DNA of 62,151 nucleotides, from positions 1 through 62,151 of the forward strand of contig CAMFHP010000039.1 of assembly GCA_945952225.1 (NCBI GenBank), given 5' to 3'. Position numbers and translations under genes: made by a program. Below the pieces are notes generated by a model. It made no database searches and was not told where the DNA came from. It saw nothing but the letters and a program-made list of their open reading frames with translations. This document shows positions 25,445 to 33,727 of this stretch, one piece after another. This DNA comes from an uncultured Myxococcaceae bacterium (GTDB lineage: Bacteria > Myxococcota_A > Polyangia > Polyangiales > Ga0077539). How positions within the stretch are numbered: the first letter of the stretch is position 1; every line of letters starts with the position of its first letter.

Positions 25445-27121
25445 TCAGACCGCGAGGTGTTCGGCGAAGAAGCGGTTGTAGCGCGGGTCGTTGTAGCGCT
25501 CGTACTCGATGACGAAGGGCGTGATCTCGCTCACGCCGTCGCGGTGACGGATCGTGAGCGCCATGGGCGTGACCGCGCGGTAGCTGCTCGTCGGCGGGAG
25601 GTCATCGTTGGTGCGTCCGCCCGCGGAGAAGAGGCTCAGGAGGCGCGCGTCGGGCTGGTCGTAGATCTGGCGGAAGCCTTCGACGACGCGCTCGTGTCCG
25701 CGCACCATCGTGGTGAGCCCGAGGCGCGCCATGAACGACTGGAACTGCCTTCTGCCAAAGGGAAAACGCGCAGAGGCCTTCTGGAGGTCGCGGGGCACGA
25801 CGTCGGCCTCGCTCGGGTCGCTCCAGAGCATCTCGAAGCGGATCTCGGGGTCGTTGAGCGAGGCGAGTCCCGTCCACTTCGCGGCGAGGGTCTCGTCGCG
25901 GGGAATGCCTCCGTGGACGAAGAGCGTGCGGTCGAAGACCAGCGACGTCGGGAGCGCTTCGAAGAGCCGCATGAAGGTCGCGAACACGGCCTTGGGCGCG
26001 ATCGCTTCGAGCGCGGTCATCGCCTCGGCGGGACGCACCGGCGCCATCACCCGGTTGTTCAGTTCGACGTAGTACTCGTGGTTGCCGCGGAGCAGGTGCA
26101 CGTAGTCGGGCGCGACGAGAAAGAGCTGCATCGCCGCGCGCAGCACGCCGTTGTAGCTGAAGCGCCCGCGGTCGATGTAGTCGCCGAGGAGCACGAGGCG
26201 CATCGCGGGGTGACGCTGCGGATCCTGGTGGTGGCGCTCGACCTTGCCGAAGAAATCGGTCTGCATGAGCGCGGCCTTGAGGCACGAGTAGCAGCCGTGG
26301 AGGTCGCCGATCACGAGCAGCTCGGTCTCGGCGCCGGGCGTCGGCGGCGACACGTGCACGTGGCCGTCGAGAAAGGGCGCGGACCCGTCGAAGGCGCTGA
26401 AATCACGGGCTCCCGCGAGACGTCCCGCGCCCCGGGCGCGCATCGCGTCGAGGCGCTCGATGACCTTGTTCGCGAGGAAGGTGTCGCGCTCGGCGAGGCG
26501 CGCGAAGGCCTCGGGCTCGCGGGGGTAGTGCCACTCGCCGCTCGCGAGAAACTCGTGGTCGGCCTCGGGCGCGGGCAGTCGCACGGCCTCGCGGATCTCG
26601 ATGCGCCCCGAGGTGACGGGCTCCACCGCGGCTTCGTCGAGCGACACCGGCGCGTCGAGGAGCGCGTGCACCTCGTCGCGGAAGCGCAGCTCCTCGGGGT
26701 GCGCCACGCCGTCGGCCATGATGAGCGCCTCGGCGGATGCGAGGAGCCGTCGGCGGCTCTCGTCGTCGAAGCGGTTGAAGAGCTCGAAGCAACGGAGCTT
26801 CACGCGCGACGTGACGAACGCGCCGCTCGCTTCACCATCGGCGACGGGCTCCGTCGCGAGGAAGCGGATCTCGGCGGCGACCTCGTCGATCACCTCGTCG
26901 AAGTGGCGGGCCCAGCGTTCGACGGCCACGTCGCGAAGGTCGGGCGAGAGCGTCATCGCCGCGGAGGCGCGGGCCTCGACGAGCTCGCGCACGTAGCGAC
27001 GGATGAACACCCGCTCGCTCGCGTCGAAATCGCCATCCACGAAGCCGAATGCGGTCAGGTAGTAGATGACCGCGCGCATCTCCTGCTCGGCGATGACGGG
27101 GTCGGTGCTGAAGGTCAACAT
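25445..27121 (-). CDS. TerB-like domain fused to PPP-family metallophosphatase
   Basis: The 558-residue protein joins two parts. Residues about 1-160 are helical with two acidic DGDFDASE / ADGVAHPEE motifs typical of TerB-like domains. Residues about 265-520 are a calcineurin-like PPP phosphatase with the full set of metal motifs: GDLHGC (Asp273, His275), GDYIDRG, LRGNHEYY, HGGIP, and a late RGHERV. PPP enzymes are mostly protein Ser/Thr phosphatases, so it may oppose the Ser/Thr kinases of this organism; the partner is unknown. The last 60 residues contain a Tyr-rich tail. It is followed on the same strand by no close gene, and the glucokinase ends 46 bp upstream. Confidence 0.85.
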   Translation of the reverse strand: MLTFSTDPVIAEQEMRAVIYYLTAFGFVDGDFDASERVFIRRYVRELVEARASAAMTLSPDLRDVAVERWARHFDEVIDEVAAEIRFLATEPVADGEASGAFVTSRVKLRCFELFNRFDDESRRRLLASAEALIMADGVAHPEELRFRDEVHALLDAPVSLDEAAVEPVTSGRIEIREAVRLPAPEADHEFLASGEWHYPREPEAFARLAERDTFLANKVIERLDAMRARGAGRLAGARDFSAFDGSAPFLDGHVHVSPPTPGAETELLVIGDLHGCYSCLKAALMQTDFFGKVERHHQDPQRHPAMRLVLLGDYIDRGRFSYNGVLRAAMQLFLVAPDYVHLLRGNHEYYVELNNRVMAPVRPAEAMTALEAIAPKAVFATFMRLFEALPTSLVFDRTLFVHGGIPRDETLAAKWTGLASLNDPEIRFEMLWSDPSEADVVPRDLQKASARFPFGRRQFQSFMARLGLTTMVRGHERVVEGFRQIYDQPDARLLSLFSAGGRTNDDLPPTSSYRAVTPMALTIRHRDGVSEITPFVIEYERYNDPRYNRFFAEHLAV

Positions 27122-27167
27122 CGGGGCCGCGAGCCTACACCGCCGTGCGCCCCGACGAACAAGCGCG

Positions 27168-28142
27168 TCACGCGCGCGACGCCGCCCAGGCCGCGCCGAG
27201 GAGCCCGATGCGCGCCTCGGTCACCACGTGGACGGGGAACGATTGCACCAGCGCGCGCATGCGTCCCTTTGCGTGGAGGGCTTCGAGAAAGGGGCTGCGC
27301 GCGAGGCGCGGGAGCACCTTCGCGGCGATTCCACCGGCGAGAAAGACGCCGCCGCGCGCGAGGCACTTGAGCGCGAGGTTGCCCGCCTCGGCGCCGTACA
27401 CCCCCGCGAACACGTCGAACGCACGATCGCAGAGCGCGTCGTCGCCCGACACCGCGTGGAGCCCGATGACCGCCGCGGGATCTCCATGCAGCATCTCTTC
27501 GCGCACGCGCGCCGACTCGGCGAGCTCTCCGCGCTCCCGCAGGTGTTCGTACACGGTCACGAGCCCCGCGCCCGACACCACGCGCTCGTACGACACGTGC
27601 TCGTGGCGACGACGGAGCCACGCGAGGAGCGCCGCCTCGTCGTCGGTGCGCGCCGCGAAATCGGTGTGTCCGCCTTCGGTGGCGAGCACCTCGTAGTGCG
27701 TGCCCGCCCAGTACGCGATGGCCTCGCCGAGCCCGGTGCCCGCGCCGAGCACCGCCTTCGGCGCACGGTCGACGGCCGCGCCCGCGTGGAGCACGGCGGT
27801 GCCCTCGGAGGCCACGTTGGCCACGCCGTACGCCGCCGCCTCGAAGTCATTGAGGAGCCGTGCGGCGCCGCCGGACACGCGCCCGATGCTGCGCGCGTCG
27901 ACGAGCCACGGGAGGTTGGTGACCTTGCACACGGCCCCTTCGACGGGGCCCGCGACGCCGATGCCGACGGGCAGTCCGTGGCCTCCGTGCGCGTGGAGGA
28001 AGCGTTCGAGGATGTCTTCGAAATCGTCGTGGGCCTTGCTGTCGTAGCGCTCCTCGCGGAGCACGGTGACGCGCGCGCCGTCGACCTCTGCGAGCGCGAG
28101 GAGGGTCTTCGTTCCGCCGATGTCGCCTGCGAGTACCTTCAT
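27168..28142 (-). CDS. glk: glucokinase
   Basis: The 324-residue protein phosphorylates glucose with ATP to feed glycolysis. It carries the phosphate-binding GDIGGTKTLLALAEV at the N-terminus, the catalytic-base region LLNDFEAAAYG, the hinge GAGTGLGEA, and EGGHTDFA. This pattern is the Glk (non-ROK) class, because the ROK zinc motif CGxxGCxE is absent. Length is normal. The ATG at 28142 fits the conserved N-terminus, so the upstream extension to 28244 is rejected. It is divergent from hisC, with 88 bp between starts. Confidence 0.93.
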   Translation of the reverse strand: MKVLAGDIGGTKTLLALAEVDGARVTVLREERYDSKAHDDFEDILERFLHAHGGHGLPVGIGVAGPVEGAVCKVTNLPWLVDARSIGRVSGGAARLLNDFEAAAYGVANVASEGTAVLHAGAAVDRAPKAVLGAGTGLGEAIAYWAGTHYEVLATEGGHTDFAARTDDEAALLAWLRRRHEHVSYERVVSGAGLVTVYEHLRERGELAESARVREEMLHGDPAAVIGLHAVSGDDALCDRAFDVFAGVYGAEAGNLALKCLARGGVFLAGGIAAKVLPRLARSPFLEALHAKGRMRALVQSFPVHVVTEARIGLLGAAWAASRA

Positions 28143-28230
28143 GGCCGCGCGACGCTCGCACGGCCCCGCGGCGCGCGGCAACGGCCGTCGTTGACCCCGC
28201 GCGACCCGTTCGCGCATACACGTCCGCGCG

Positions 28231-29328
28231 ATGACCGACGACACCCGCTTCGCACCCCTGCTGCGTCCCGAGCTCGCGGCGCTCCACGCCTATGCGCCCG
28301 CCAAAGCGGGAGCCGCGATCCGCCTCGACGCCAACGAGTCGCCGCACGCGCTTCCCGCGGAGGCCCGCGCACGACTCGGCGCCGCGCTCGCCGAGACGGC
28401 GCTGCACCGCTACCCCGACGTGCGCGCCACGGCGCTCCGCGAGCAGATCGCGGCGCGCGAGAACGTGCACCCCGACCAGATCGTGCTCGGGTGCGGGAGC
28501 GACGAGGTGATCGCGCTGATCCTCACGGCGTTCAGTCGTCCGCGGGCGGGGCGCGCGAAGGTGTCGGTGCTCTTCCCCGATCCGAGCTTCGTGATGTTCC
28601 GCCTGTCGGCGCTCGCGCAGGGTCACAGCCCCGTGCCCGTCGCGCTCGACGAAGCCTGGGACCTCGACGTGCCCGCGATGACCGACGCCATCGCGCACCA
28701 CGCGCCGCACGCGATCTTTCTCCCCTCGCCCAACAACCCCACGGGCAACCTCTTCGCGCGCGACCGCATCGCCGCGGTGATCGCCGCCGCCCCCGACGCG
28801 CTCGTCGTGCTCGACGAGGCCTACGGGCCGTTCAGCGGCGTGCGCTACGACGCCGAGATGTCGTCGAACCCGCACCACGTCGCGCGGCTCCAGACGCTCT
28901 CGAAGCTCGGGCTCGCGGCGGCGCGGGTCGGGTGGGCGATCCTTCCGCGCGCGCTGGCTCGCGAGGTCGACAAGGTGCGCCAGCCGTACAACCTCAACGC
29001 GCTCTCGCAGACCGCGGCGTCGCTGTGTCTCGGCGAGCTCGCGCCCTTCTTCGACGAGGCCGTGCGCGCCATCGTGGCCGAGCGCGCGCGCCTCGCGGCG
29101 GCGATGGCGGCGATGCCGGGGGTGACGGTCTCTCCGTCGGCGGCGAACTTTCTGTGGGTCGAGGTGCCGGGCGACGGCGCCGAGGTGTATCGACGGCTCG
29201 TCGCGAAGGGCATCGTGGTGCGGTCGTTTCACGCGTCGGGCGGTCGTCTCGCGAACCGCCTGCGGATCACCGTGGGCACCGCCGAGGAGAACGACGCGCT
29301 GCTCTCAGCGTTGCCCGCCTGCCTCTGA
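28231..29328 (+). CDS. hisC: histidinol-phosphate aminotransferase
   Basis: The 365-residue PLP enzyme converts imidazole-acetol phosphate to histidinol phosphate in histidine synthesis, and HisC proteins often also act on aromatic amino acids. It shows LDANESPH near the N-terminus, GCGSDEVI, SPNNPTGN, DEAYGPF, and TLSKLGLAAARVGW with Lys225 as the likely PLP Schiff-base lysine. RLRITVGT ends the C-terminal domain. No other his genes are adjacent, so it stands outside a his operon here. The class I/II family members are similar to one another, so the exact substrate is likely but not proven. Confidence 0.88.
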   Translation: MTDDTRFAPLLRPELAALHAYAPAKAGAAIRLDANESPHALPAEARARLGAALAETALHRYPDVRATALREQIAARENVHPDQIVLGCGSDEVIALILTAFSRPRAGRAKVSVLFPDPSFVMFRLSALAQGHSPVPVALDEAWDLDVPAMTDAIAHHAPHAIFLPSPNNPTGNLFARDRIAAVIAAAPDALVVLDEAYGPFSGVRYDAEMSSNPHHVARLQTLSKLGLAAARVGWAILPRALAREVDKVRQPYNLNALSQTAASLCLGELAPFFDEAVRAIVAERARLAAAMAAMPGVTVSPSAANFLWVEVPGDGAEVYRRLVAKGIVVRSFHASGGRLANRLRITVGTAEENDALLSALPACL

Positions 29329-29415
29329 AGGACGCCGCCCGAGCGAGAGCGTCGCCACGAGCAGCCCGGTCGCAATCACCAGCGGAACCATCGCGAAGAG
29401 GATCGTGAGCGCCAT
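29305..29415 (-). CDS. possible 36-residue membrane microprotein
   Basis: This short frame starts with ATG and encodes a clear single membrane helix (about residues 2-25), followed by a basic RRPSE tail. It overlaps the 3' end of hisC on the opposite strand by 24 bp. I see no good Shine-Dalgarno sequence upstream. The hydrophobic pattern is unusual for random GC-rich sequence, but it may still be a chance frame. Confidence 0.35.
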   Translation of the reverse strand: MALTILFAMVPLVIATGLLVATLSLGRRPSEAGGQR

Positions 29416-29557
29416 GGCGCGCCGCGAGAGCACCGCGCGTTCCACCCTATTTTCAAGGCACTTCACGCGTGCGTGCGTCCGACGGGCCACGGGCCGCGCG
29501 TGGGTGCGCTCCCACACGCGAGTCCGTGCTTGACGACGCTCGACCGGGCGCCCTCCA

Positions 29558-30106
29558 ATGCGCGCCACCATGCGCCGTGCCCCGCTCGCGCTCCTCGCGC
29601 TGTCGCTCCTCGGATGTCCCCGCGCCACCCCGACGACGCCGCCGCGCGCCGTCACCCCCGACGCGCCGGCACCGCACGCGACGCCCCCGGTCGACGCCGC
29701 CCCTCCCTCGGCCGACGCGCTGGTGCTGGTGCCCGGCGAGGGCTTCGGCGCGTTCTCCCTGGGCATGACCCGCACCGCCGCGGTGGCGCTGGGCGAGCGC
29801 GTGCGCGAACTCGGCGGACCGTTCGTGAACGTCGACGGCTTCGAACTTCAGTTCAGCGACGAGACGCCCGCGGGGCAGCTCGTGTCGGTGCAGAGCGCGC
29901 TCGCGCCGCTCACGGGTGGCGTGCGCGTCGGCGACAAGGTGCTCTCGAATGGCGCGACGTGGCGCGAGGTCGTCGACGCGGTCGGGCCGTGCGAGGCGCC
30001 GCAGCAGAACGACGGCGGCGAGGTGACGGTGTGTCAGGGCGGCGCGCTGCGGGTGATGCGCGCGGGTCCCACGCAGACGCTCATGCTCGGCGTCGCGCGG
30101 CGTTAG
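29558..30106 (+). CDS. small lipoprotein with Pro/Ala-rich linker, function unknown
   Basis: The 182-residue protein has a signal peptide with lipobox LLGC. A Pro/Thr/Ala-rich linker of about 35 residues follows, then a compact domain beginning VLVPGEGFGAFSLGMTRTAAV. The wording FGAFSLGMT is shared by small periplasmic domains that precede a repeated beta-alpha unit, but I cannot name the family. An alternative ATG lies at 29570, which would shorten the leader by four residues. It ends one base from the convergent TerC gene. Confidence 0.75.
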   Translation: MRATMRRAPLALLALSLLGCPRATPTTPPRAVTPDAPAPHATPPVDAAPPSADALVLVPGEGFGAFSLGMTRTAAVALGERVRELGGPFVNVDGFELQFSDETPAGQLVSVQSALAPLTGGVRVGDKVLSNGATWREVVDAVGPCEAPQQNDGGEVTVCQGGALRVMRAGPTQTLMLGVARR

Positions 30107-30107
30107 G

Positions 30108-30884
30108 TCAGTCGCGCGAGGGGCCTTCGCGCGGGTCGGAGAAGTTCTGGATCGGCGCCGTCTCGGGGCGCTGCGCGCGGCGCTTGCGGTAGCGCATCGA
30201 GAGCAGCTCGACGCCGAGCGAGAAGCACATCGCGAAGTAGATGTAGCCCTTGTCGATGTGCTGGCCGAAGCCCTCGGCGAGCAGCATCACGCCGATGAGC
30301 GTGAGGAACGAGAGCGCGAGGAGCTTCACCGAGGGGTGCGCCTCGACGAACTCACCCACGACCTTCGAGAAGAAGCCCATCACGCTCACGGCAATGAGCA
30401 TGGCGGTGACCATCGCGCGGATGTCGCGGGCCATGCCCACCGCGGTCACCACGGAGTCGAGGGAGAAGATGAGATCGACGACGATGATCTGGAGGATCGT
30501 GCCGACGACGTTGAAGCGCTTGCGCTGCTGATCGTCGGCGCCCTCGTACTCGTCTTCGTCGCGCTCGACCTTGTCGTGAATCTCCTTGGCGCTCTTGGCC
30601 ATGAGAAAGAGCCCGCCGCCGATGAGGATGAGGTCGCGCGCGGAGATGGCGCGGCTGCCCACGTGGGCGAGCGGCCGGGTGAGGCCCATCATCCATTGGA
30701 GCGTGAGCAGCAGGCCCACGCGCGCGACGAGCGCGAGGCCGAGACCCACCTTGCGGATCCACTCGCGGCGCTCGGGCGGAACCTTCGCGATGAGGATCGC
30801 GAGGAACACCACGTTGTCGATGCCGAGCACCACCTCCATGGCGGCGAGGGTCACCAGCGAGACCCAGAAGTCGAGCGTGAGCAT
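30108..30884 (-). CDS. TerC family integral membrane protein
   Basis: The 258-residue protein has about seven hydrophobic segments and the two conserved acidic motifs of the family, GIDNVVFLAIL near residue 20 and FSLDSVVTAVGM near residue 125. TerC/Alx-type proteins are linked to metal-ion (manganese) export and tellurite resistance. A charged cytoplasmic loop (KVERDEDEYEGADDQQRKR) lies between the halves. The ATG at 30884 is the last one before the first helix; the longer frame from 30947 adds an unlikely leader. There is no other ter gene near it, although a TerB-like domain occurs in the phosphatase at 25445-27121. Confidence 0.92.
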   Translation of the reverse strand: MLTLDFWVSLVTLAAMEVVLGIDNVVFLAILIAKVPPERREWIRKVGLGLALVARVGLLLTLQWMMGLTRPLAHVGSRAISARDLILIGGGLFLMAKSAKEIHDKVERDEDEYEGADDQQRKRFNVVGTILQIIVVDLIFSLDSVVTAVGMARDIRAMVTAMLIAVSVMGFFSKVVGEFVEAHPSVKLLALSFLTLIGVMLLAEGFGQHIDKGYIYFAMCFSLGVELLSMRYRKRRAQRPETAPIQNFSDPREGPSRD

Positions 30885-31025
30885 CGTGTGGGAGAGGCCT
30901 CCTGCCACGGCACACCGGAGAGAGGTCCCGGCGCCGCGAGGCGGCAATGTGTTCTATGAAATCCCACCGTCTGCCAGCGGAAAACGTCGCTCGCAATGCG
31001 CGTTCCAGCGGTTCTTGCGGGTCGG

Positions 31026-32810
31026 CTACGTGCCGATGGCTTCGCGCAGGTCGACGTGAAAGGCCGTGCCGCGCCCCACCGCGCTCTCGACGGACACCGT
31101 CGCGCGCATGGCTTCACACAGGTGCTTCACGATCGCGAGGCCGAGTCCCGTGCCGCCGAGGGCGCGCGAGCGACTGCTGTCGATGCGGTAGAAGCGCTCG
31201 AAGAGCCGGGGCAGATGGCGGGCCTCGATGCCCGGTCCGTTGTCTTCGACGGTCACCCGAAGGCCGTCGCCGTGACGGCGCGCGCGCACGGTCACCCGCG
31301 ATCCCTCGGGCGAGTACTTGATCGCGTTGTCGATGAGGTTGGTGAGCACGTGCTCCAGGCCGCGCCGGTCGGCCTCCACCGCGGGGAGGTCGTCGGCGAG
31401 GTCGACCTCGATGCGCGTGCGGCGGGTCTGTGCGGCGAGGGCCATGAGCTCGGCGGCGCGGCGCACCACGTCGCCGACCGCGAGGTCCTGCGGGTCGAGG
31501 GCGAACTCCTTCGATTCGAGCTTCGAGAGTTCGAGCAGGTCTTCGACGAGCAGGTGCAGACGCTCGGCGTGACGGTCGACGATCGAGACGAACTCCCGCG
31601 CCGCGTCGGGCCGATCGAGCGCGCCGAGCAGCAGCGTCTCGACGGCCGCGCGGATCGCCGCCACGGGGGTGCGCAGCTCGTGGGAGACGTTGGCCACGAA
31701 ATCACGGCGCACGGTCTCGAGGCGACGCAGCTCGGTCACGTCGGAGAGCACCGCCACCACGCCGCCCTCGGGGCCCTCGATGCGCGCGACGCGGGCCATC
31801 ACGCGCCGCGGACGCACGCCGACGAGCGCCACCTCGCGGGTCACAGGCGTCTCCGACTGCTTCGCCTCGGTGAACGACTCGTCGAGTTCGTCGTTGCGCA
31901 ACGCCTCGATGGGATCGCGCCCCACCACGTCGCGCCCGAGCAGGAACATCTCGCGCACCGCGCGGTTGGCGAGCGCGATGTGCCCGTCGGCGTCGGTGAC
32001 GAGCACACCCTCGGCCATGCCTTCGAGCATCGCGCCGAGGCGATCGCGTTCGCGGGCGAGGCTCGCGAGCGAGGTCGCGAGGTTGTCGGCGAGTTCGTCG
32101 AGCGCGCCCGCGAGCGCGCCCACCTCGTCGTTCGACCGGATGCGCGCGCGCACCGTGAGGTCGCCCACCATCGCGCGGGCCGTGTCGGTGAGCGTGCGCA
32201 GCGGACGCGACGCGAGCGTGGCCGCGAGCCATGACATGCCCGCCGCGACGAAGAGCCCGAGGAGGCCGCCGATGAGGAGCAATCGCCACGTCGCCGAGCG
32301 CGCCTCGCGGATGAGCTCGGGCGAGACGGCCGCGCGCACCACCCACTGACCGCCGGGGCCGTCGACGCGCATCGCGGCGTAGAGGAGCGGGCGCTGGAGC
32401 GTTCCGCTGTCGCGGCGGATCACGCCGAGGCCCGAGCGCCGCGCGTCGCGCACCTCGGGGCGCGTGTTGTGGTTGTCGAGGGCCGCGAGCGCGTCGGCGG
32501 CCACCGCAGAGTCGGCGCACACGACCCCGTCGGGCTCGATGAGCGTGAGGCGCGCGCGGGCGCGGCGTGCGAGCTCGCGCAGGAGCGGATCGGCGTGCGG
32601 CGTGTCCCACGCGTGCGCCGCGGAGACCGCCGCGACGGTCATCGAGGTGGCGGTGGTGAGCTCGTGGCGCGCGTTGCGTTCGAGCACGTTGCCCAGCGCC
32701 GTGGAGAGGTACCACTGCGTGCCCACGAGGCCGACGGTCACGAGCGCGATCGAGACGAGAAAGAGCCGCAGGCGGAGCCCGAGGCGTGAGGGGAGCGCGG
32801 CCGGGGTCAT
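31026..32810 (-). CDS. phoR: PhoR-like sensor histidine kinase
   Basis: The 594-residue protein has two membrane helices (about residues 15-35 and 175-200) around a periplasmic region of about 140 residues. HAMP, PAS-like (GVLVTDADGHIALANRAV), HisKA with phospho-accepting His377 in FVANVSHELRTP, and HATPase_c domains (NLIDNAIKYSPEG, DNGPGIEARHLPRLFERFYR, GGTGLGLAIVKHL) follow. It phosphorylates the response regulator encoded just upstream. The genes overlap by the ATGA junction. Position beside phoB, pstB and phoU supports a role in phosphate sensing. Confidence 0.92.
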   Translation of the reverse strand: MTPAALPSRLGLRLRLFLVSIALVTVGLVGTQWYLSTALGNVLERNARHELTTATSMTVAAVSAAHAWDTPHADPLLRELARRARARLTLIEPDGVVCADSAVAADALAALDNHNTRPEVRDARRSGLGVIRRDSGTLQRPLLYAAMRVDGPGGQWVVRAAVSPELIREARSATWRLLLIGGLLGLFVAAGMSWLAATLASRPLRTLTDTARAMVGDLTVRARIRSNDEVGALAGALDELADNLATSLASLARERDRLGAMLEGMAEGVLVTDADGHIALANRAVREMFLLGRDVVGRDPIEALRNDELDESFTEAKQSETPVTREVALVGVRPRRVMARVARIEGPEGGVVAVLSDVTELRRLETVRRDFVANVSHELRTPVAAIRAAVETLLLGALDRPDAAREFVSIVDRHAERLHLLVEDLLELSKLESKEFALDPQDLAVGDVVRRAAELMALAAQTRRTRIEVDLADDLPAVEADRRGLEHVLTNLIDNAIKYSPEGSRVTVRARRHGDGLRVTVEDNGPGIEARHLPRLFERFYRIDSSRSRALGGTGLGLAIVKHLCEAMRATVSVESAVGRGTAFHVDLREAIGT

Positions 32811-33514
32811 CCCTGGTCGTCGGGCGACGACGCGAAGCGATAGCCCACGCCGCGCACGGTGTGGATGTAGTCACCCGCGGCGCCGAGCTTCTCGCGCAGT
32901 CGCTTGATGTGCGTGTCGACGGTGCGGGTCTCGACGTGGAGCTGGAGCCCCCACACGTCGGAGAGCAGCGTGTCGCGGCTCTGCACCCGGTTGCGTCGCT
33001 CGATGAGCGTCGTGAGGAGCCGGAACTCCAGCGCGGTGAGCACCACCTCGGCGTCGTCGACGTAGACCCGATGGGCCGTGCGGTCGACGCGGAGGCGACC
33101 GAAGGTCACCACGTCGATGGGCCCCGTCGGCATCGTGCCCTCGCCTTCGTTGCGACGGAGGATCGCGCGGATGCGGAGGATGAGCTCCCGCACGCTGTAC
33201 GGCTTCACCACGTAGTCGTCGGCGCCGAGTTCGAAGCCCACGACGCGGTCGATCTCCTCGCCGCGCGCGGTGACCATGATCACCGGAATGTGCTTCGTCG
33301 CGGCGCCGCTCTTGAGCGCGCGGCACACGTCGCTGCCCGGTCCGTCGGGGAGCATGAGGTCGAGGAGCACGATGTCGGGGTTCTCCGCGGCGACGGCCTT
33401 GAGGGCCTCGCCGGCGCGTCCGACGGCGCGGGTCTCGAAGCCCGCGTTCTGGAGGTTGTATTCGAGAAGTCGAACCAGGTCGGGTTCGTCTTCGATGATG
33501 AGCACCCGGGGCAT
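32807..33514 (-). CDS. phoB: PhoB-like response regulator
   Basis: The 235-residue OmpR/PhoB-family regulator has a receiver domain with phospho-acceptor Asp52 (LLDLMLPD), acidic pocket EDE at 8-10, the conserved Thr in VTARGEE and Lys in VKPYSVREL. A winged-helix DNA-binding domain covers about residues 130-230 (LTALEFRLLTTL, TVDTHIKRLREKLG, VRGVGYRF). The ATG at 33514 starts the canonical first strand. A 7-4-7 Pho-box-like repeat facing this gene lies 45 bp upstream of the start, consistent with autoregulation. It is co-transcribed with phoR. Confidence 0.94.
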   Translation of the reverse strand: MPRVLIIEDEPDLVRLLEYNLQNAGFETRAVGRAGEALKAVAAENPDIVLLDLMLPDGPGSDVCRALKSGAATKHIPVIMVTARGEEIDRVVGFELGADDYVVKPYSVRELILRIRAILRRNEGEGTMPTGPIDVVTFGRLRVDRTAHRVYVDDAEVVLTALEFRLLTTLIERRNRVQSRDTLLSDVWGLQLHVETRTVDTHIKRLREKLGAAGDYIHTVRGVGYRFASSPDDQG

Positions 33515-33545
33515 GGTGGATCGTGCGTTCACGGCTGCGACGACG

Positions 33546-33576
33546 ACTATCCCACAGTCGTGACGAGGGCGTGACG
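33546..33576 (-). promoter_or_regulatory. Pho-box-like direct repeat and -10 facing phoB
   Basis: On the minus strand two identical heptamers, CGTCACG (33570-33576) and CGTCACG (33559-33565), are separated by 4 bp. This is the 7-4-7 (11-bp period) layout of PhoB sites. GATAGT follows at 33551-33546, at a distance suitable for a -10 element downstream of a Pho box that replaces the -35. The spacing and shared GTCAC core are observed; binding by PhoB is inferred. Confidence 0.6.
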
Positions 33577-33612
33577 TCTGCTTCGCGGGCGCGCAACCAC
33601 GCGCACAGGGCC

Positions 33613-33630
33613 GTGTCACGGCAACGTCAC
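33613..33630 (+). promoter_or_regulatory. Pho-box-like direct repeat facing pstB
   Basis: GTGTCAC (33613-33619) and ACGTCAC (33624-33630) repeat with a 4-bp spacer, period 11 bp, on the strand of the pst genes. The first heptamer is close to the enterobacterial CTGTCAT form. With the oppositely oriented pair at 33559-33576, the divergent intergenic region holds four GTCAC half-sites. No clear -10 was found for this direction. Confidence 0.55.
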
Positions 33631-33727
33631 AACACCGCGCTTGCGACGCGGCACCGATCGCGGTCACGGTGCGCCCGTGGTGTCGGCCCAAGGTGAGACG
33701 TCCGCCGCGCGTGCGGAGGCTTCGACG

